A stretch of 49,511 bases of DNA from an uncultured Verrucomicrobiota bacterium (GTDB lineage Bacteria > Verrucomicrobiota > Verrucomicrobiia > Limisphaerales > UBA9464): contig CAITXU010000242.1 in assembly GCA_903896505.1 (NCBI GenBank), positions 1-49,511 on the forward strand. The letters are read 5' to 3'. Shown in pieces: positions 8,918 through 17,541 of this stretch. The translations under genes were made by a program, and so were the position numbers. Numbering within the stretch: the stretch's first letter is position 1; every line of letters starts with the position of its first letter. The notes below the pieces were generated by a model. It made no database searches and was not told where the DNA came from. It saw only the letters and a list, made by a program, of their open reading frames with translations.

Positions 8918-9895
8918 CTAGGCAGCCCGAATGGCCGGCTCACTGAAATGTCCGAACGCCCGAAATTTGGCGTAACGCCCGCGGAGCCGATCTTCGGTCG
9001 TCAACGCTCGAACTTCCGCCAAATGGCGAACCAAAGCGGATTTCAATTCCGCAGCAGCGGAGGACGGATTGGCATGGGCACCACCCAATGGCTCGGGGAC
9101 GACTTCATCCACCAATTCCATGCGCTTCAAGTCGGCGGCAGTGATTCTCAAGGCTTCGGCGGCCTTGCTCGAGGCTGCCCGGTCCTTCCAAAGAATTGCG
9201 GCACAGCCCTCTGGACTGATGACCGAGTAGTAGGCGTTCTCCAGGATGAGGACTCGGTCGGCAACTCCCAGGCCCAAGGCCCCGCCGGAGCCTCCTTCGC
9301 CAATCACCGCTGCGAGGATAGGGGTGTCCAGCAGCATCATTTCGCGCAGGTTCACTGCGATGGCCTCACCGATGTGACGCTCCTCTGACCCAACGCCCGG
9401 ATAGGCGCCGGCTGTGTCGATCAAGGTGATGACCGGCAGTGAGAATTTGGCGGCTAAACGCATCAACCGCAGGGCCTTGCGGTATCCTTCGGGATGTGCT
9501 GAACCAAAGTTTCTAAGGATGTTTTCCTTGGTGTCACGGCCCTTTTGGGTGCCAATGACCATCACCCGCTCTCCCGACAAGCGAGCAAAACCGCCGACGA
9601 TGGCCCGATCATCGGCGTACATCCGGTCGCCGTGAAGCTCCTCGAAATCGTTGAACGCGAGGTTCAGATAGTCGAGCGTGTAGGGGCGTTGAGGATGCCG
9701 GGCTACCAAGACACGCTGCCAGGCGTTCAGATTGGAATAAATCTGATGCTTCAGCGCCTCCAGTTTGGCTTCCAGCGACTTTGCCTCGGCCTCAACATTC
9801 ACCCCGGAACCATGCGACTCCGACTGACGCCGAAGGTCGTGGATTTTCCGCTGTAGTTCGGCTATCGGTTTCTCAAACTCCAATTGGTGCTTCAT
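8918..9895 (-). CDS. accA: Acetyl-CoA carboxylase carboxyltransferase subunit alpha
   Basis: Alpha subunit of the carboxyltransferase that moves the carboxyl group from carboxybiotin to acetyl-CoA, making malonyl-CoA, the first committed step of fatty-acid synthesis. The 325 residues match the family length. Diagnostic blocks are FEKPIAELQRKI at the N-terminus, FEELHGDRMYADD, GTQKGRDTKENI, NFGSAHPEGYRKALRLM, TLIDTAGAYPGVGSEERHIG and IGEGGSGGALGLGVADRV. The beta subunit gene accD is not in the window. Divergent from argH across 118 bp, which should hold both promoters. Confidence 0.97.
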   Translation of the reverse strand: MKHQLEFEKPIAELQRKIHDLRRQSESHGSGVNVEAEAKSLEAKLEALKHQIYSNLNAWQRVLVARHPQRPYTLDYLNLAFNDFEELHGDRMYADDRAIVGGFARLSGERVMVIGTQKGRDTKENILRNFGSAHPEGYRKALRLMRLAAKFSLPVITLIDTAGAYPGVGSEERHIGEAIAVNLREMMLLDTPILAAVIGEGGSGGALGLGVADRVLILENAYYSVISPEGCAAILWKDRAASSKAAEALRITAADLKRMELVDEVVPEPLGGAHANPSSAAAELKSALVRHLAEVRALTTEDRLRGRYAKFRAFGHFSEPAIRAA

Positions 9896-10013
9896 CTCTG
9901 GGTCGAACGCATACGGGCACGATTTTAGGAGACGGGAGCGGTGATGGCAATTCGCGATTCCGGTCGCCTCCAGTCCTCGTCTTGTGTTTTAATCCTCTCG
10001 ATTTGTTTGCCGC

Positions 10014-11450
10014 ATGAACGTCTCCCTTCCCACGGTGGTTTCTCGTTCCGGACGGTTTGCCGCAGGTCCGTCCCAAGACGTAGCCGCATTTTCCGAGTCC
10101 ATTTCCTTCGATTGGCGACTTTGGCGGCAGGATATCCGCGGGTCCTTGGCTCACGCCGGGATGTTGGCCCGGATAGATGTCCTGTCAGCAGACGAACTGA
10201 CCGCCATTTCGGCTGGTCTGACAGAAATCGGTGCTGAAATCGAAGCGGGCACCTTTTCGTGGAATTCAGCCCTTGAAGACGTCCACATGAACATCGAGTC
10301 GGAGTTGACTCGCCGGGTTCCTGCCGGAGCGAAATTGCACACCGCCCGCTCTCGAAACGACCAAGTCGCCCTCGACGTTCGGCTCTGGCTGCGCGACGAG
10401 GTGGCTTCGGTTCTCGATGACATTGGAGCGCTTCAGATCGCCCTTGTCGGTTTGGGCGAGCGCTACCCGGCAGTCATTGTGCCGGGATATACCCATTTGC
10501 AACGGGCGCAACCGGTTTATTGGGCGCATCATTTGCTGGCCTACGTCGAAATGCTGGCACGCGATGCCGGTCGATTCATTGACGGTCGGGAACGATTCAA
10601 CGTCTGCCCACTCGGCAGCGGGGCCATCGCCGGAAGTACACTGCCGCTGGACCGGGAATTTGTGGCACGCGAGTTGGGCTTTGTCGATGCGGCTGGCCAC
10701 CCGCGTTTGACTCAAAATTCGATGGATGCCGTCTCGGACCGGGATTTCATCGTCGAGTTTTGCTCCGCGGCGGCTCTGGCCTCCGTTCATCTGAGCCGAT
10801 TGGCGGAGGACGTCATCCTTTGGGTTAGTTCCGAGTTCAACTTCCTCCGGCTATCGGATGCCTACACGACCGGTTCATCGCTCATGCCTCAAAAAAAGAA
10901 CCCCGATGTCGCCGAGTTGACCCGGGGAAAAACGGGCCGGGTGGTTGGGAACCTCACAGCCCTGTTGGTCCTTCTGAAAGGGCTTCCGATGACGTACAAC
11001 CGGGATTTGCAGGAGGACAAGGAGCGTCTGTTTGATTCTGCCGCCACGTTGAGGGGCTGTTTGCGACTGATGGCGGGGATGCTGGAGCAGGCGGAGGTTC
11101 GGACCGAAGTTTGTGCCCGGGCAGCCGCTGATGCCCAATTGCTGGCCACCGATCTTGCCGATCATCTTGTAGTCCAGGGAATCCCGTTTAGGGAGGCTCA
11201 TCATTTGGTGGGGGCGGTTGTTGCTTATGCCGAGGGCGTGGGCAAGTCCTTGGACCAACTGTCCGTCGAAGATTACCAACGGGTGTCACCAAAATTTCCG
11301 AGCAGTTCACCGACGGTCTTTGACCTGGGGCAGGCCATGGCCCGTCGGAATCTGGTCGGTGCACCCGGTACGGAACAGGTCCAACGGCAACTTTCCCTCT
11401 GGCGGGCCCGATTGAGTACCGTTTCCGGGGAGATGGGGCTGGAAATCTAA
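10014..11450 (+). CDS. argH: Argininosuccinate lyase
   Basis: Last enzyme of arginine biosynthesis: it cleaves argininosuccinate to arginine and fumarate. A homotetramer of the fumarase/aspartase superfamily, 478 residues. Seen in order: SISFDWRLWRQDIRGSLAHA near the N-terminus, the block HTARSRNDQVALDVRLWLRD, GYTHLQRAQPV, SQNSMDAVSDRDF-like region (TQNSMDAVSDRDFIVE) and the superfamily signature GSSLMPQKKNPD at about residues 287-298. No other arginine genes are nearby. ATG 10014 is preferred because the conserved region begins shortly after it. Confidence 0.97.
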   Translation: MNVSLPTVVSRSGRFAAGPSQDVAAFSESISFDWRLWRQDIRGSLAHAGMLARIDVLSADELTAISAGLTEIGAEIEAGTFSWNSALEDVHMNIESELTRRVPAGAKLHTARSRNDQVALDVRLWLRDEVASVLDDIGALQIALVGLGERYPAVIVPGYTHLQRAQPVYWAHHLLAYVEMLARDAGRFIDGRERFNVCPLGSGAIAGSTLPLDREFVARELGFVDAAGHPRLTQNSMDAVSDRDFIVEFCSAAALASVHLSRLAEDVILWVSSEFNFLRLSDAYTTGSSLMPQKKNPDVAELTRGKTGRVVGNLTALLVLLKGLPMTYNRDLQEDKERLFDSAATLRGCLRLMAGMLEQAEVRTEVCARAAADAQLLATDLADHLVVQGIPFREAHHLVGAVVAYAEGVGKSLDQLSVEDYQRVSPKFPSSSPTVFDLGQAMARRNLVGAPGTEQVQRQLSLWRARLSTVSGEMGLEI

Positions 11451-11539
11451 CACGGGATTCCCATGACGACGAAGGATTTAGGGGATGATAGCTTCGGGTT
11501 CCCGCTTGCTCGCATCAGAAAATTTCCTAGCGTTGCTCC

Positions 11540-12229
11540 ATGACCCTCATTAGTTCGGACCTCTTTGACCTGTCCCAGACCGACCATGTGGCCCTTTTCG
11601 ACGGCGTTGAGTATCCGTGGGATGCCCTGAAGAGGCTGGCGACCTACATCCAGGAAAATCTTCGACCAATTCAACTTCATCGGACCATTGGGCGAACCCA
11701 TATCGGGGAGAACGTTCAATTGGGCGAGGGAACCGTGGTGGAAGAGGGCGCCATGATTCTGGGGCCAGCCATTATTGGGCGGGGATGTCAGATCCGGCAT
11801 AATGCCTACCTGCGAGAGAATGTCATCGTGGGAGACAACTGTGTGGTGGGAAATTCCTGCGAATTGAAGCACTCCATCCTGTTCAATGGAGCACAGGTGC
11901 CTCACTTCAACTATGTGGGCGATTCGGTCCTTGGATACCGCGCACATCTCGGCGCCGGAGTCGTCCTTTCCAATGTCAAACTCGATCGAAAGAACATTTT
12001 CGTGGACATCGATGGAACCCCCGTCGACACCGGATTGCGCAAGTTTGGAGCCTTGGTTGGCGATGAAGCTGAAATTGGCTGCAATTCGGTGGTCAATCCC
12101 GGTTCCATTCTGGGCCGGGGTAGCGTCATCTATCCCAACGTTTGCTGGCGGGGAATTCTTCCCCGCCACATGGTGGTCAAGAACGTCGCACCCATCGAAG
12201 TGGTGACGCGGCGTCCGCGAGCCACGTAA
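11540..12229 (+). CDS. Left-handed beta-helix (hexapeptide repeat) protein, nucleotidyltransferase-associated type
   Basis: 229 residues dominated by hexapeptide repeats (IGENVQLGEGTVVEEGAMILG, IIGRGCQIRHNAYLRENVIVGDNCVVGN) that form a left-handed beta-helix. The pattern resembles the C-terminal half of GlmU-like sugar nucleotidyltransferases, but the nucleotidyltransferase domain is missing. The N-terminal 50 residues (LFDLSQTDHVALFDG, WDALKRLATYIQENL) form a helical cap. Relatives act as acyl- or acetyltransferases on nucleotide sugars, but the acceptor cannot be read from sequence. It sits between argH and the helicase gene with no overlap. Confidence 0.82.
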   Translation: MTLISSDLFDLSQTDHVALFDGVEYPWDALKRLATYIQENLRPIQLHRTIGRTHIGENVQLGEGTVVEEGAMILGPAIIGRGCQIRHNAYLRENVIVGDNCVVGNSCELKHSILFNGAQVPHFNYVGDSVLGYRAHLGAGVVLSNVKLDRKNIFVDIDGTPVDTGLRKFGALVGDEAEIGCNSVVNPGSILGRGSVIYPNVCWRGILPRHMVVKNVAPIEVVTRRPRAT

Positions 12230-12287
12230 CCGGCACCGTTGGGTTTACCAGGGTCTTTAAGGGACCTCCTCTCCTGCGATTCGTGGC

Positions 12288-14465
12288 TTGGAATTTTGGT
12301 TGAATGCTGGAATATCTGCTGAAGTGATTTCGTTTGCGGAAGAGTCGGCGCGACCGGCAGACCTGGTTCAGGAGGTCGAGGAGATGTTTTCACCAACGGG
12401 CATCTTCTCTCGGTCCAAGAACTTCGAGTACCGGCCCGAGCAGCAGCAGATGGCGGTGGCCGTGGCGTCCGCATTGATGAACCGCAACCATCTGCTGGCC
12501 GAGGCGGGAACCGGCGTGGGAAAGAGCTTTGCCTACCTGGTCCCCGCCATTTTGTTTGCCGTCCGAAACAAAAAGAAAGCCGTCATCTCGACCCACACCA
12601 TCAATTTGCAGGAGCAGTTGATCGAGAAAGATTTGCCCGTACTGGCTCGCGTCCTCCCGGTCGAATTCAGTTACACCATGCTCAAAGGGCGGTCCAACTA
12701 TCTCTGCACCCGGAGACTGGAGAAGGCCGTCGCCCAAGCCGATTCGCTCTTCACCTCCCCGGAAGTATCGGAACTCCGTCGGATTCAGGAATGGAGTGAG
12801 ACCACCAATGACGGTTCGTTGAGCGATTTTTCCGTGGAACCCGACGCAAGGGTCTGGGATCAGGTGTGTTCCGAGCGAGGCCTTTGCACACCCAAACGAT
12901 GCGGATACCAAAGCGACCTGGCCGATCAGGGCCGTGTTTGCTTTTTTCAGCGAGCTCGTAAGCGTATTCTAAGTGCCGACATCCTGGTGGTCAACCATAC
13001 CCTCTTCTTCACCCTGATGAATGCCGTCGACGAAGAGCAAAAGGGTGGGGTGCTTTTCAAAAATGATTTTGTCATCTTTGACGAAGCGCACACCGTCGAA
13101 CCGGTGGCCGCGCGTCACATAGGAGTCTCTGTCGGTTCGGGTCAGGTCCGGTATGCACTGCAGCGACTTTATAACCCGCAGACCCAAAAGGGGTTGCTGG
13201 CGGTGCTTCGACGCGGTGAATCCATCAAGTCGGTCGCCGATACGATTGAGTTGAGCGAAAAGTTTTTCTCCCGGATCGAATCCGCCTGTAACGAAATCAC
13301 CGAGCGCGCGGCGGAAGAGCCTCCACCGGCATCAGCGCGGCCGACCGTGGGGGGCGGTCGGGGAGGCGGCGCCCAGCGGGCATGGACCGAATTGCGGGTA
13401 CGGCGTCCTGATTTGATAGAGGATACCCTGACATTACCCTTGGTTCGCTTGCGGGAGCAGGTGAGCGACTTGATTCAGGCGACCGACGACAAGGAGACGG
13501 GTGAGGAATTGATGGAATGCAATCGCCGCATCCTCGAACTGAGGGACGCAGTGCAAACCTTCCTCAAACAAGCGGCGGAGGAACATGTCTACTGGGTGGA
13601 ACGGACTGGACGAAACCGGCAATCCTTGCGTTTGAATGCCGCACCCATCGATATCTCCGATTACTTGCGCCAGCGTCTGTTTGAGTCGGAGACGAGTGTC
13701 ATCATGGCCAGCGCCACCATGGCTGTCAGCTCATCCGAGGGGCGCACGGGCGGCGAGAAATCAGGTCCCATCGTAAAACCAGGTTCAAAATCACCGCTGG
13801 GCTACATGGCGAAGCGGGTGGGGGGCGAACTGGCGGTGCAGCTTCAAGTGGGCTCACCCTTTGATTATCCCAAGCAGATGAAGGTCTATGTCGCCGGGAA
13901 AATGCCGGACCCGAGGGATGGAACCTACGAGGACGCCCTTGTCCATTGGATTGAACATTTTGTCCGCATGACCCATGGAAAGGCCTTTGTTCTATTCACC
14001 AACAACCGATTGATGCAACAAATCGCAGGTCGAATGGAGGGATTCTTTAATGAACTGGGGATTCCGTGTTACGTGCAAGGCACCGGAACTCCGCGCTCGA
14101 CCATGTTGGAGCAGTTCAAGGAAAACATCGATTCCGTGTTGTTTGGAGCGGAGAGCTTTTGGCAGGGAGTGGATGTGCCTGGGGAGGCCTTGAGCAATGT
14201 CATTATCACCCGACTGCCCTTTGCCGTCCCGGACCACCCGTTGATTGAAGCCCGCCTGGAACGCATTGAAGCCAACGGCGGCAATTCCTTTTTTGATTAC
14301 AGCCTTCCCGAGGCAATTCTGAAGTTTCGTCAGGGTGTAGGTCGGCTGATACGGACCAAGAGCGATTCGGGCATCGTGGTGTTGTTAGATAACCGGGTGC
14401 TGACCAAGCGCTATGGGCAGGCCTTTCTGGACGCCATTCCAAAGTGTCCTGTTGAAGTGGTGTGA
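12288..14465 (+). CDS. DinG/XPD-family ATP-dependent DNA helicase
   Basis: Superfamily 2 iron-sulfur helicase of 725 residues, thought to unwind replication- and repair-related DNA or R-loop structures 5' to 3'. Seen: Walker A AEAGTGVGKS at 71-80; cysteines at about 140, 194, 205 and 218 that fit the four-cysteine Fe-S cluster (a fifth lies at 200); the DEAH box at 265-268; then the C-terminal helicase half with ESFWQGVDVPGEALSNVIIT, LPFAVPDHPLIEARL and QGVGRLIRT. The start is uncertain: TTG 12288 is used because homologs carry the VEEMFSPTG segment, but GTG 12324 or ATG 12384 are possible. A low-complexity Gly-rich linker lies near 13,330-13,380. Confidence 0.93.
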   Translation: MEFWLNAGISAEVISFAEESARPADLVQEVEEMFSPTGIFSRSKNFEYRPEQQQMAVAVASALMNRNHLLAEAGTGVGKSFAYLVPAILFAVRNKKKAVISTHTINLQEQLIEKDLPVLARVLPVEFSYTMLKGRSNYLCTRRLEKAVAQADSLFTSPEVSELRRIQEWSETTNDGSLSDFSVEPDARVWDQVCSERGLCTPKRCGYQSDLADQGRVCFFQRARKRILSADILVVNHTLFFTLMNAVDEEQKGGVLFKNDFVIFDEAHTVEPVAARHIGVSVGSGQVRYALQRLYNPQTQKGLLAVLRRGESIKSVADTIELSEKFFSRIESACNEITERAAEEPPPASARPTVGGGRGGGAQRAWTELRVRRPDLIEDTLTLPLVRLREQVSDLIQATDDKETGEELMECNRRILELRDAVQTFLKQAAEEHVYWVERTGRNRQSLRLNAAPIDISDYLRQRLFESETSVIMASATMAVSSSEGRTGGEKSGPIVKPGSKSPLGYMAKRVGGELAVQLQVGSPFDYPKQMKVYVAGKMPDPRDGTYEDALVHWIEHFVRMTHGKAFVLFTNNRLMQQIAGRMEGFFNELGIPCYVQGTGTPRSTMLEQFKENIDSVLFGAESFWQGVDVPGEALSNVIITRLPFAVPDHPLIEARLERIEANGGNSFFDYSLPEAILKFRQGVGRLIRTKSDSGIVVLLDNRVLTKRYGQAFLDAIPKCPVEVV

Positions 14466-14492
14466 AGCGTTACCACGTCGAGGGGCGGTCGC

Positions 14493-15467
14493 TTATCCCT
14501 GGCCATTCCGGGCCGCCATCTGGGTGGGTGTGGCCATGGGGTAGAGTCCCGGGCAACAGCCATAGGCCTGGTGGAACGCCTGGCTGAAGTGGCTCAGACT
14601 GTTGTATCCGACCTCCATGGCTGCTTCGGTCACGTTGAAACGTCCGCTCCTCAACAGCTCGGCAGCTCGTTCGAGCCGCAGTTGTCGAATATATTGGGGT
14701 AGTGTCTGACCGACCTCCTTTGAAAAGGTCCGGCTGAGGTAGTAGGGACTGCAGCCCACCTCTTTTCCCAGCTGTTCCAAAGTGGGCGGGTGAACCAAAT
14801 CACTTTTCAGTCGGGCAATGACACGCTCAACGCGGTCTCGCGAGACCCTCTGTTGCCGATGACAGAAAAGCTCATCACTCGTGGGTGGCTGAAAAAAGAA
14901 CTCTCCCATGAGCTCGGCGGCCTTGGCCTGGTACCAGACCGGCTGGGCCCCCGCCAAAACTGGGGGATGCCGCAGGCTGGCCACCAACTCGCGTTGTCTG
15001 GGACTGAGAGCGGTCACTGATCCAAGGCCGGAGCCGGGATTCCCCTGAATGACCGCCTGGACCACGGGATGCAAATGGGTGGTGCCATCCCCGAGCACCC
15101 GCATGACGAATGCCGGTGCCATTTCCACCGTGATGAAGTGGTGAGGAGTGCCCGATTTACGAACAGCGGTCAATGGTTCCTCATCCTGTCGATAGAACCC
15201 GGCGGTTCCCGTCTGCAAGTGAAGTGTTTCCCCGCCAAGCCCCACTTCGGCCAGGCCATTCAAGTTCAAACAAAGCTCGAGGCTACCCGGATGGAAGCTG
15301 CTGGACCAATCGAGGTCTTTTGGAGTTTCGAGCTCATGCCATTCAAAGCTGACACCCAGTCGGGCAAAGTCGCCAAAGAGCTGCCGCCAATTGGCTCCCG
15401 CGGCACGCCAGAGGGCGGCTTCTCCGGCCCCCGGGGGCGGAACCGCAGTGTGCGAAGTCACATTCAA
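14493..15467 (-). CDS. AraC-family transcriptional regulator
   Basis: 324 residues. The C-terminal 100 residues hold the double helix-turn-helix of the AraC/XylS family: PPTLEQLGKEVGCSPYYLSR for the first helix pair and VTEAAMEVGYNSLSHFSQAFHQAYG for the second. The N-terminal two thirds look like a cupin-type sensing domain, but I cannot name the effector. The start is TTG 15467 or GTG 15461; no ATG is available before the conserved region. It is divergent from the DUF885 lipoprotein gene across 146 bp, so it may control that gene, which is only positional inference. Convergent with the helicase gene. Confidence 0.9.
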   Translation of the reverse strand: MNVTSHTAVPPPGAGEAALWRAAGANWRQLFGDFARLGVSFEWHELETPKDLDWSSSFHPGSLELCLNLNGLAEVGLGGETLHLQTGTAGFYRQDEEPLTAVRKSGTPHHFITVEMAPAFVMRVLGDGTTHLHPVVQAVIQGNPGSGLGSVTALSPRQRELVASLRHPPVLAGAQPVWYQAKAAELMGEFFFQPPTSDELFCHRQQRVSRDRVERVIARLKSDLVHPPTLEQLGKEVGCSPYYLSRTFSKEVGQTLPQYIRQLRLERAAELLRSGRFNVTEAAMEVGYNSLSHFSQAFHQAYGCCPGLYPMATPTQMAARNGQG

Positions 15468-15613
15468 TAGGAAGAGAGTCTACCCACACTGTCCGTCCAC
15501 AGCAAACCCAGGTCGGCGTCTCGATTTGAGATTCGCGGGACGCCGTTCAAGCCCCGACTCCAAGATTGAAGGAATTTCTCCCCTCAGTGCGAGAGAATGT
15601 CTAGTTTAGGCCC

Positions 15614-17395
15614 ATGAAGTCTCTTCGATGGAGTTTGTCGTCGATTCTGTGTCTGATCGTGGCCGGATGCATTTCCAAAACTGGGCGGGAAATCGAGGTG
15701 GCGATTCCCACGGACCCGTCGATTCTGACCGAAACCTACCTTTCCCATTGGAAGCAAACGCATCCCATCGAATCCGTGGGGCTGGGATTTCATGAATTTG
15801 ACGGAGCGCTGATCGTTCCAGATGCCCGGGCGCTGGCAAAATTGCGTCAATCCCTTCACGCCTACGGGGCGGCTATCGACCAGGTCCAATGGGCACAGTT
15901 GCCCGAAGCGAACCGCTATGAGGTCCAGCTTTTAAAGCAATGGATCGCCACCGAATTGTGGTCGTTGGAGACCCAACGGGACCCGTACCGAAACCCGATG
16001 TTTTATGCAACCGCCCTCGACGTGAGCGTCTATCTCAAACGGGATTGGAAGCCGTGGATTGAGCGGGTCCAGGACTTGAGCGCCATCCTCCAGCACGCGC
16101 CTGAAGTTCTTGCGGCAGCCCGCCAAAATCTGGACCCGGTTCTTCCCCGTCCCTATGTCGAAACAGCCATTCAAGTGGCGGATGGCACTGCTTCGTTCCT
16201 GCAGAATGAGGTGACGAGGGAGGTTGACCAGTTGACGGATGCGGTTGCAAAAGATGGCTTTCATCAGGCCTGTGAACTGGCTGTCCGGGAATTGAAGGGC
16301 TACGTCGAGTGGCTTAAGCATGAACGACTGCCAGTTGCGAATGCCCCTTTTGCCTTGGGCGAGGGTGGCTTTGCTGCTCGCCTGAAAGCGGAAATGATCG
16401 ATCTCTCCCCCAGGGAGGTCTTGGAACTTGGATTGGCTGAATTGCGCCATGAGCAGGAGCGGTTCGCCGCTGCGGCCAGGGAAATCGATCCGTCCAAGCC
16501 ACCCATCGAGGTCTTCAAAGTGATTCAAAAGGAGCATCCCACGCCCGAAGGCCTGATCCCCGATACCCGGCGCGACCTGGAGACGATCCGAAAGTTTGTG
16601 GTTGACCAGCGTTTGGTCTCCATTCCCAGCGAGGTCCGGGCAACTGTTCGCGAAACGCTGCCGCCATTTCGTTCGACCTCGTTTGCGTCCATGGACACTC
16701 CCGGACCTTTTGAGACCAAGGCCACCGAGGCCTATTATTACGTGACCCCGGTCGAGCCGGAATGGCCTGCGGCACAGAAGGACGAATGGCTGACGGCCTT
16801 CAACTACTACACCACCGATGTGGTCAGCATCCATGAGGCTTACCCTGGACACTATGTCCAGTTTTTGGCCCTTAATGCCTCCAGGGCCGGTTCCGTGGCA
16901 AAGGTTTACAACAGTTATGCCTTTGTCGAAGGATGGGCTCATTACACCGAGCAAATGGTGCTCGATGCCGGATTTCCCGAAGCACCGACGGGCACCCCTC
17001 TCACCTCTGAACAGCGGGTCCGTGCAGCCAAGTTTCGCCTCGCACAGTCCGATGAGGCTCTCCTTCGTCTTTGTCGGCTGTGTGTCGCCATACAGATGCA
17101 CACCGGAGGCATGGCCCTGGAGCAGGGGACCCAATTTTTCGTGGACAACTGCTACTATGAGGCCAAACCGGCCGCCTCGGAGGCCAACCGGGGAACGTTT
17201 GATCCGGGCTACTGCTTCTACACGCTCGGCAAGCTCCAGCTTCTGAAACTCCGCAAAGATTGGCAGCAACAGGAGGGGGAGCAGTTTACCCTGCAACGAT
17301 TCCACGATGAAGCGTTAAGCCATGGTGCACCGCCCATCCGCCTGTTGCGCGAGAAGATGCTTAAGGATTCGGCCAAGTGGCCCCGAATCCTCTAA
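15614..17395 (+). CDS. DUF885 family lipoprotein, putative zinc metallopeptidase
   Basis: 593 residues. A lipoprotein signal peptide (SSILCLIVAGC, lipid-modified Cys at 19) places it in the cell envelope. The DUF885 body contains HEAYPGH at residues 407-413, a variant HExxxxH zinc site, with a downstream glutamate in EGWAHYTEQM (E439) as the probable third ligand. Related proteins are annotated as putative peptidases; the substrate is unknown. Further family blocks are YYVTPVEPEWPAAQKDEW and the C-terminal region with DPGYCFYTLGKLQLLKLR. The length is normal and no catalytic residue appears lost. Confidence 0.9.
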   Translation: MKSLRWSLSSILCLIVAGCISKTGREIEVAIPTDPSILTETYLSHWKQTHPIESVGLGFHEFDGALIVPDARALAKLRQSLHAYGAAIDQVQWAQLPEANRYEVQLLKQWIATELWSLETQRDPYRNPMFYATALDVSVYLKRDWKPWIERVQDLSAILQHAPEVLAAARQNLDPVLPRPYVETAIQVADGTASFLQNEVTREVDQLTDAVAKDGFHQACELAVRELKGYVEWLKHERLPVANAPFALGEGGFAARLKAEMIDLSPREVLELGLAELRHEQERFAAAAREIDPSKPPIEVFKVIQKEHPTPEGLIPDTRRDLETIRKFVVDQRLVSIPSEVRATVRETLPPFRSTSFASMDTPGPFETKATEAYYYVTPVEPEWPAAQKDEWLTAFNYYTTDVVSIHEAYPGHYVQFLALNASRAGSVAKVYNSYAFVEGWAHYTEQMVLDAGFPEAPTGTPLTSEQRVRAAKFRLAQSDEALLRLCRLCVAIQMHTGGMALEQGTQFFVDNCYYEAKPAASEANRGTFDPGYCFYTLGKLQLLKLRKDWQQQEGEQFTLQRFHDEALSHGAPPIRLLREKMLKDSAKWPRIL

Positions 17396-17541
17396 TTGCC
17401 GGATGGACCTGGGGATTTCATGGCCAACCAGCCCATTTTCTTGGTGAGTGGGCAGGGAACTCAACCACGCAGCCACCATGATGAGTTTTGCTTTCGCTCA
17501 GCATTAGTTACTGATATTTCAAACGTGAATAGAGAGGCAGA

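Noticed and set aside
15932..17305. 457-codon frame opposite the DUF885 gene
   Set aside because: Antisense shadow of a strongly supported gene, with no recognisable domain.
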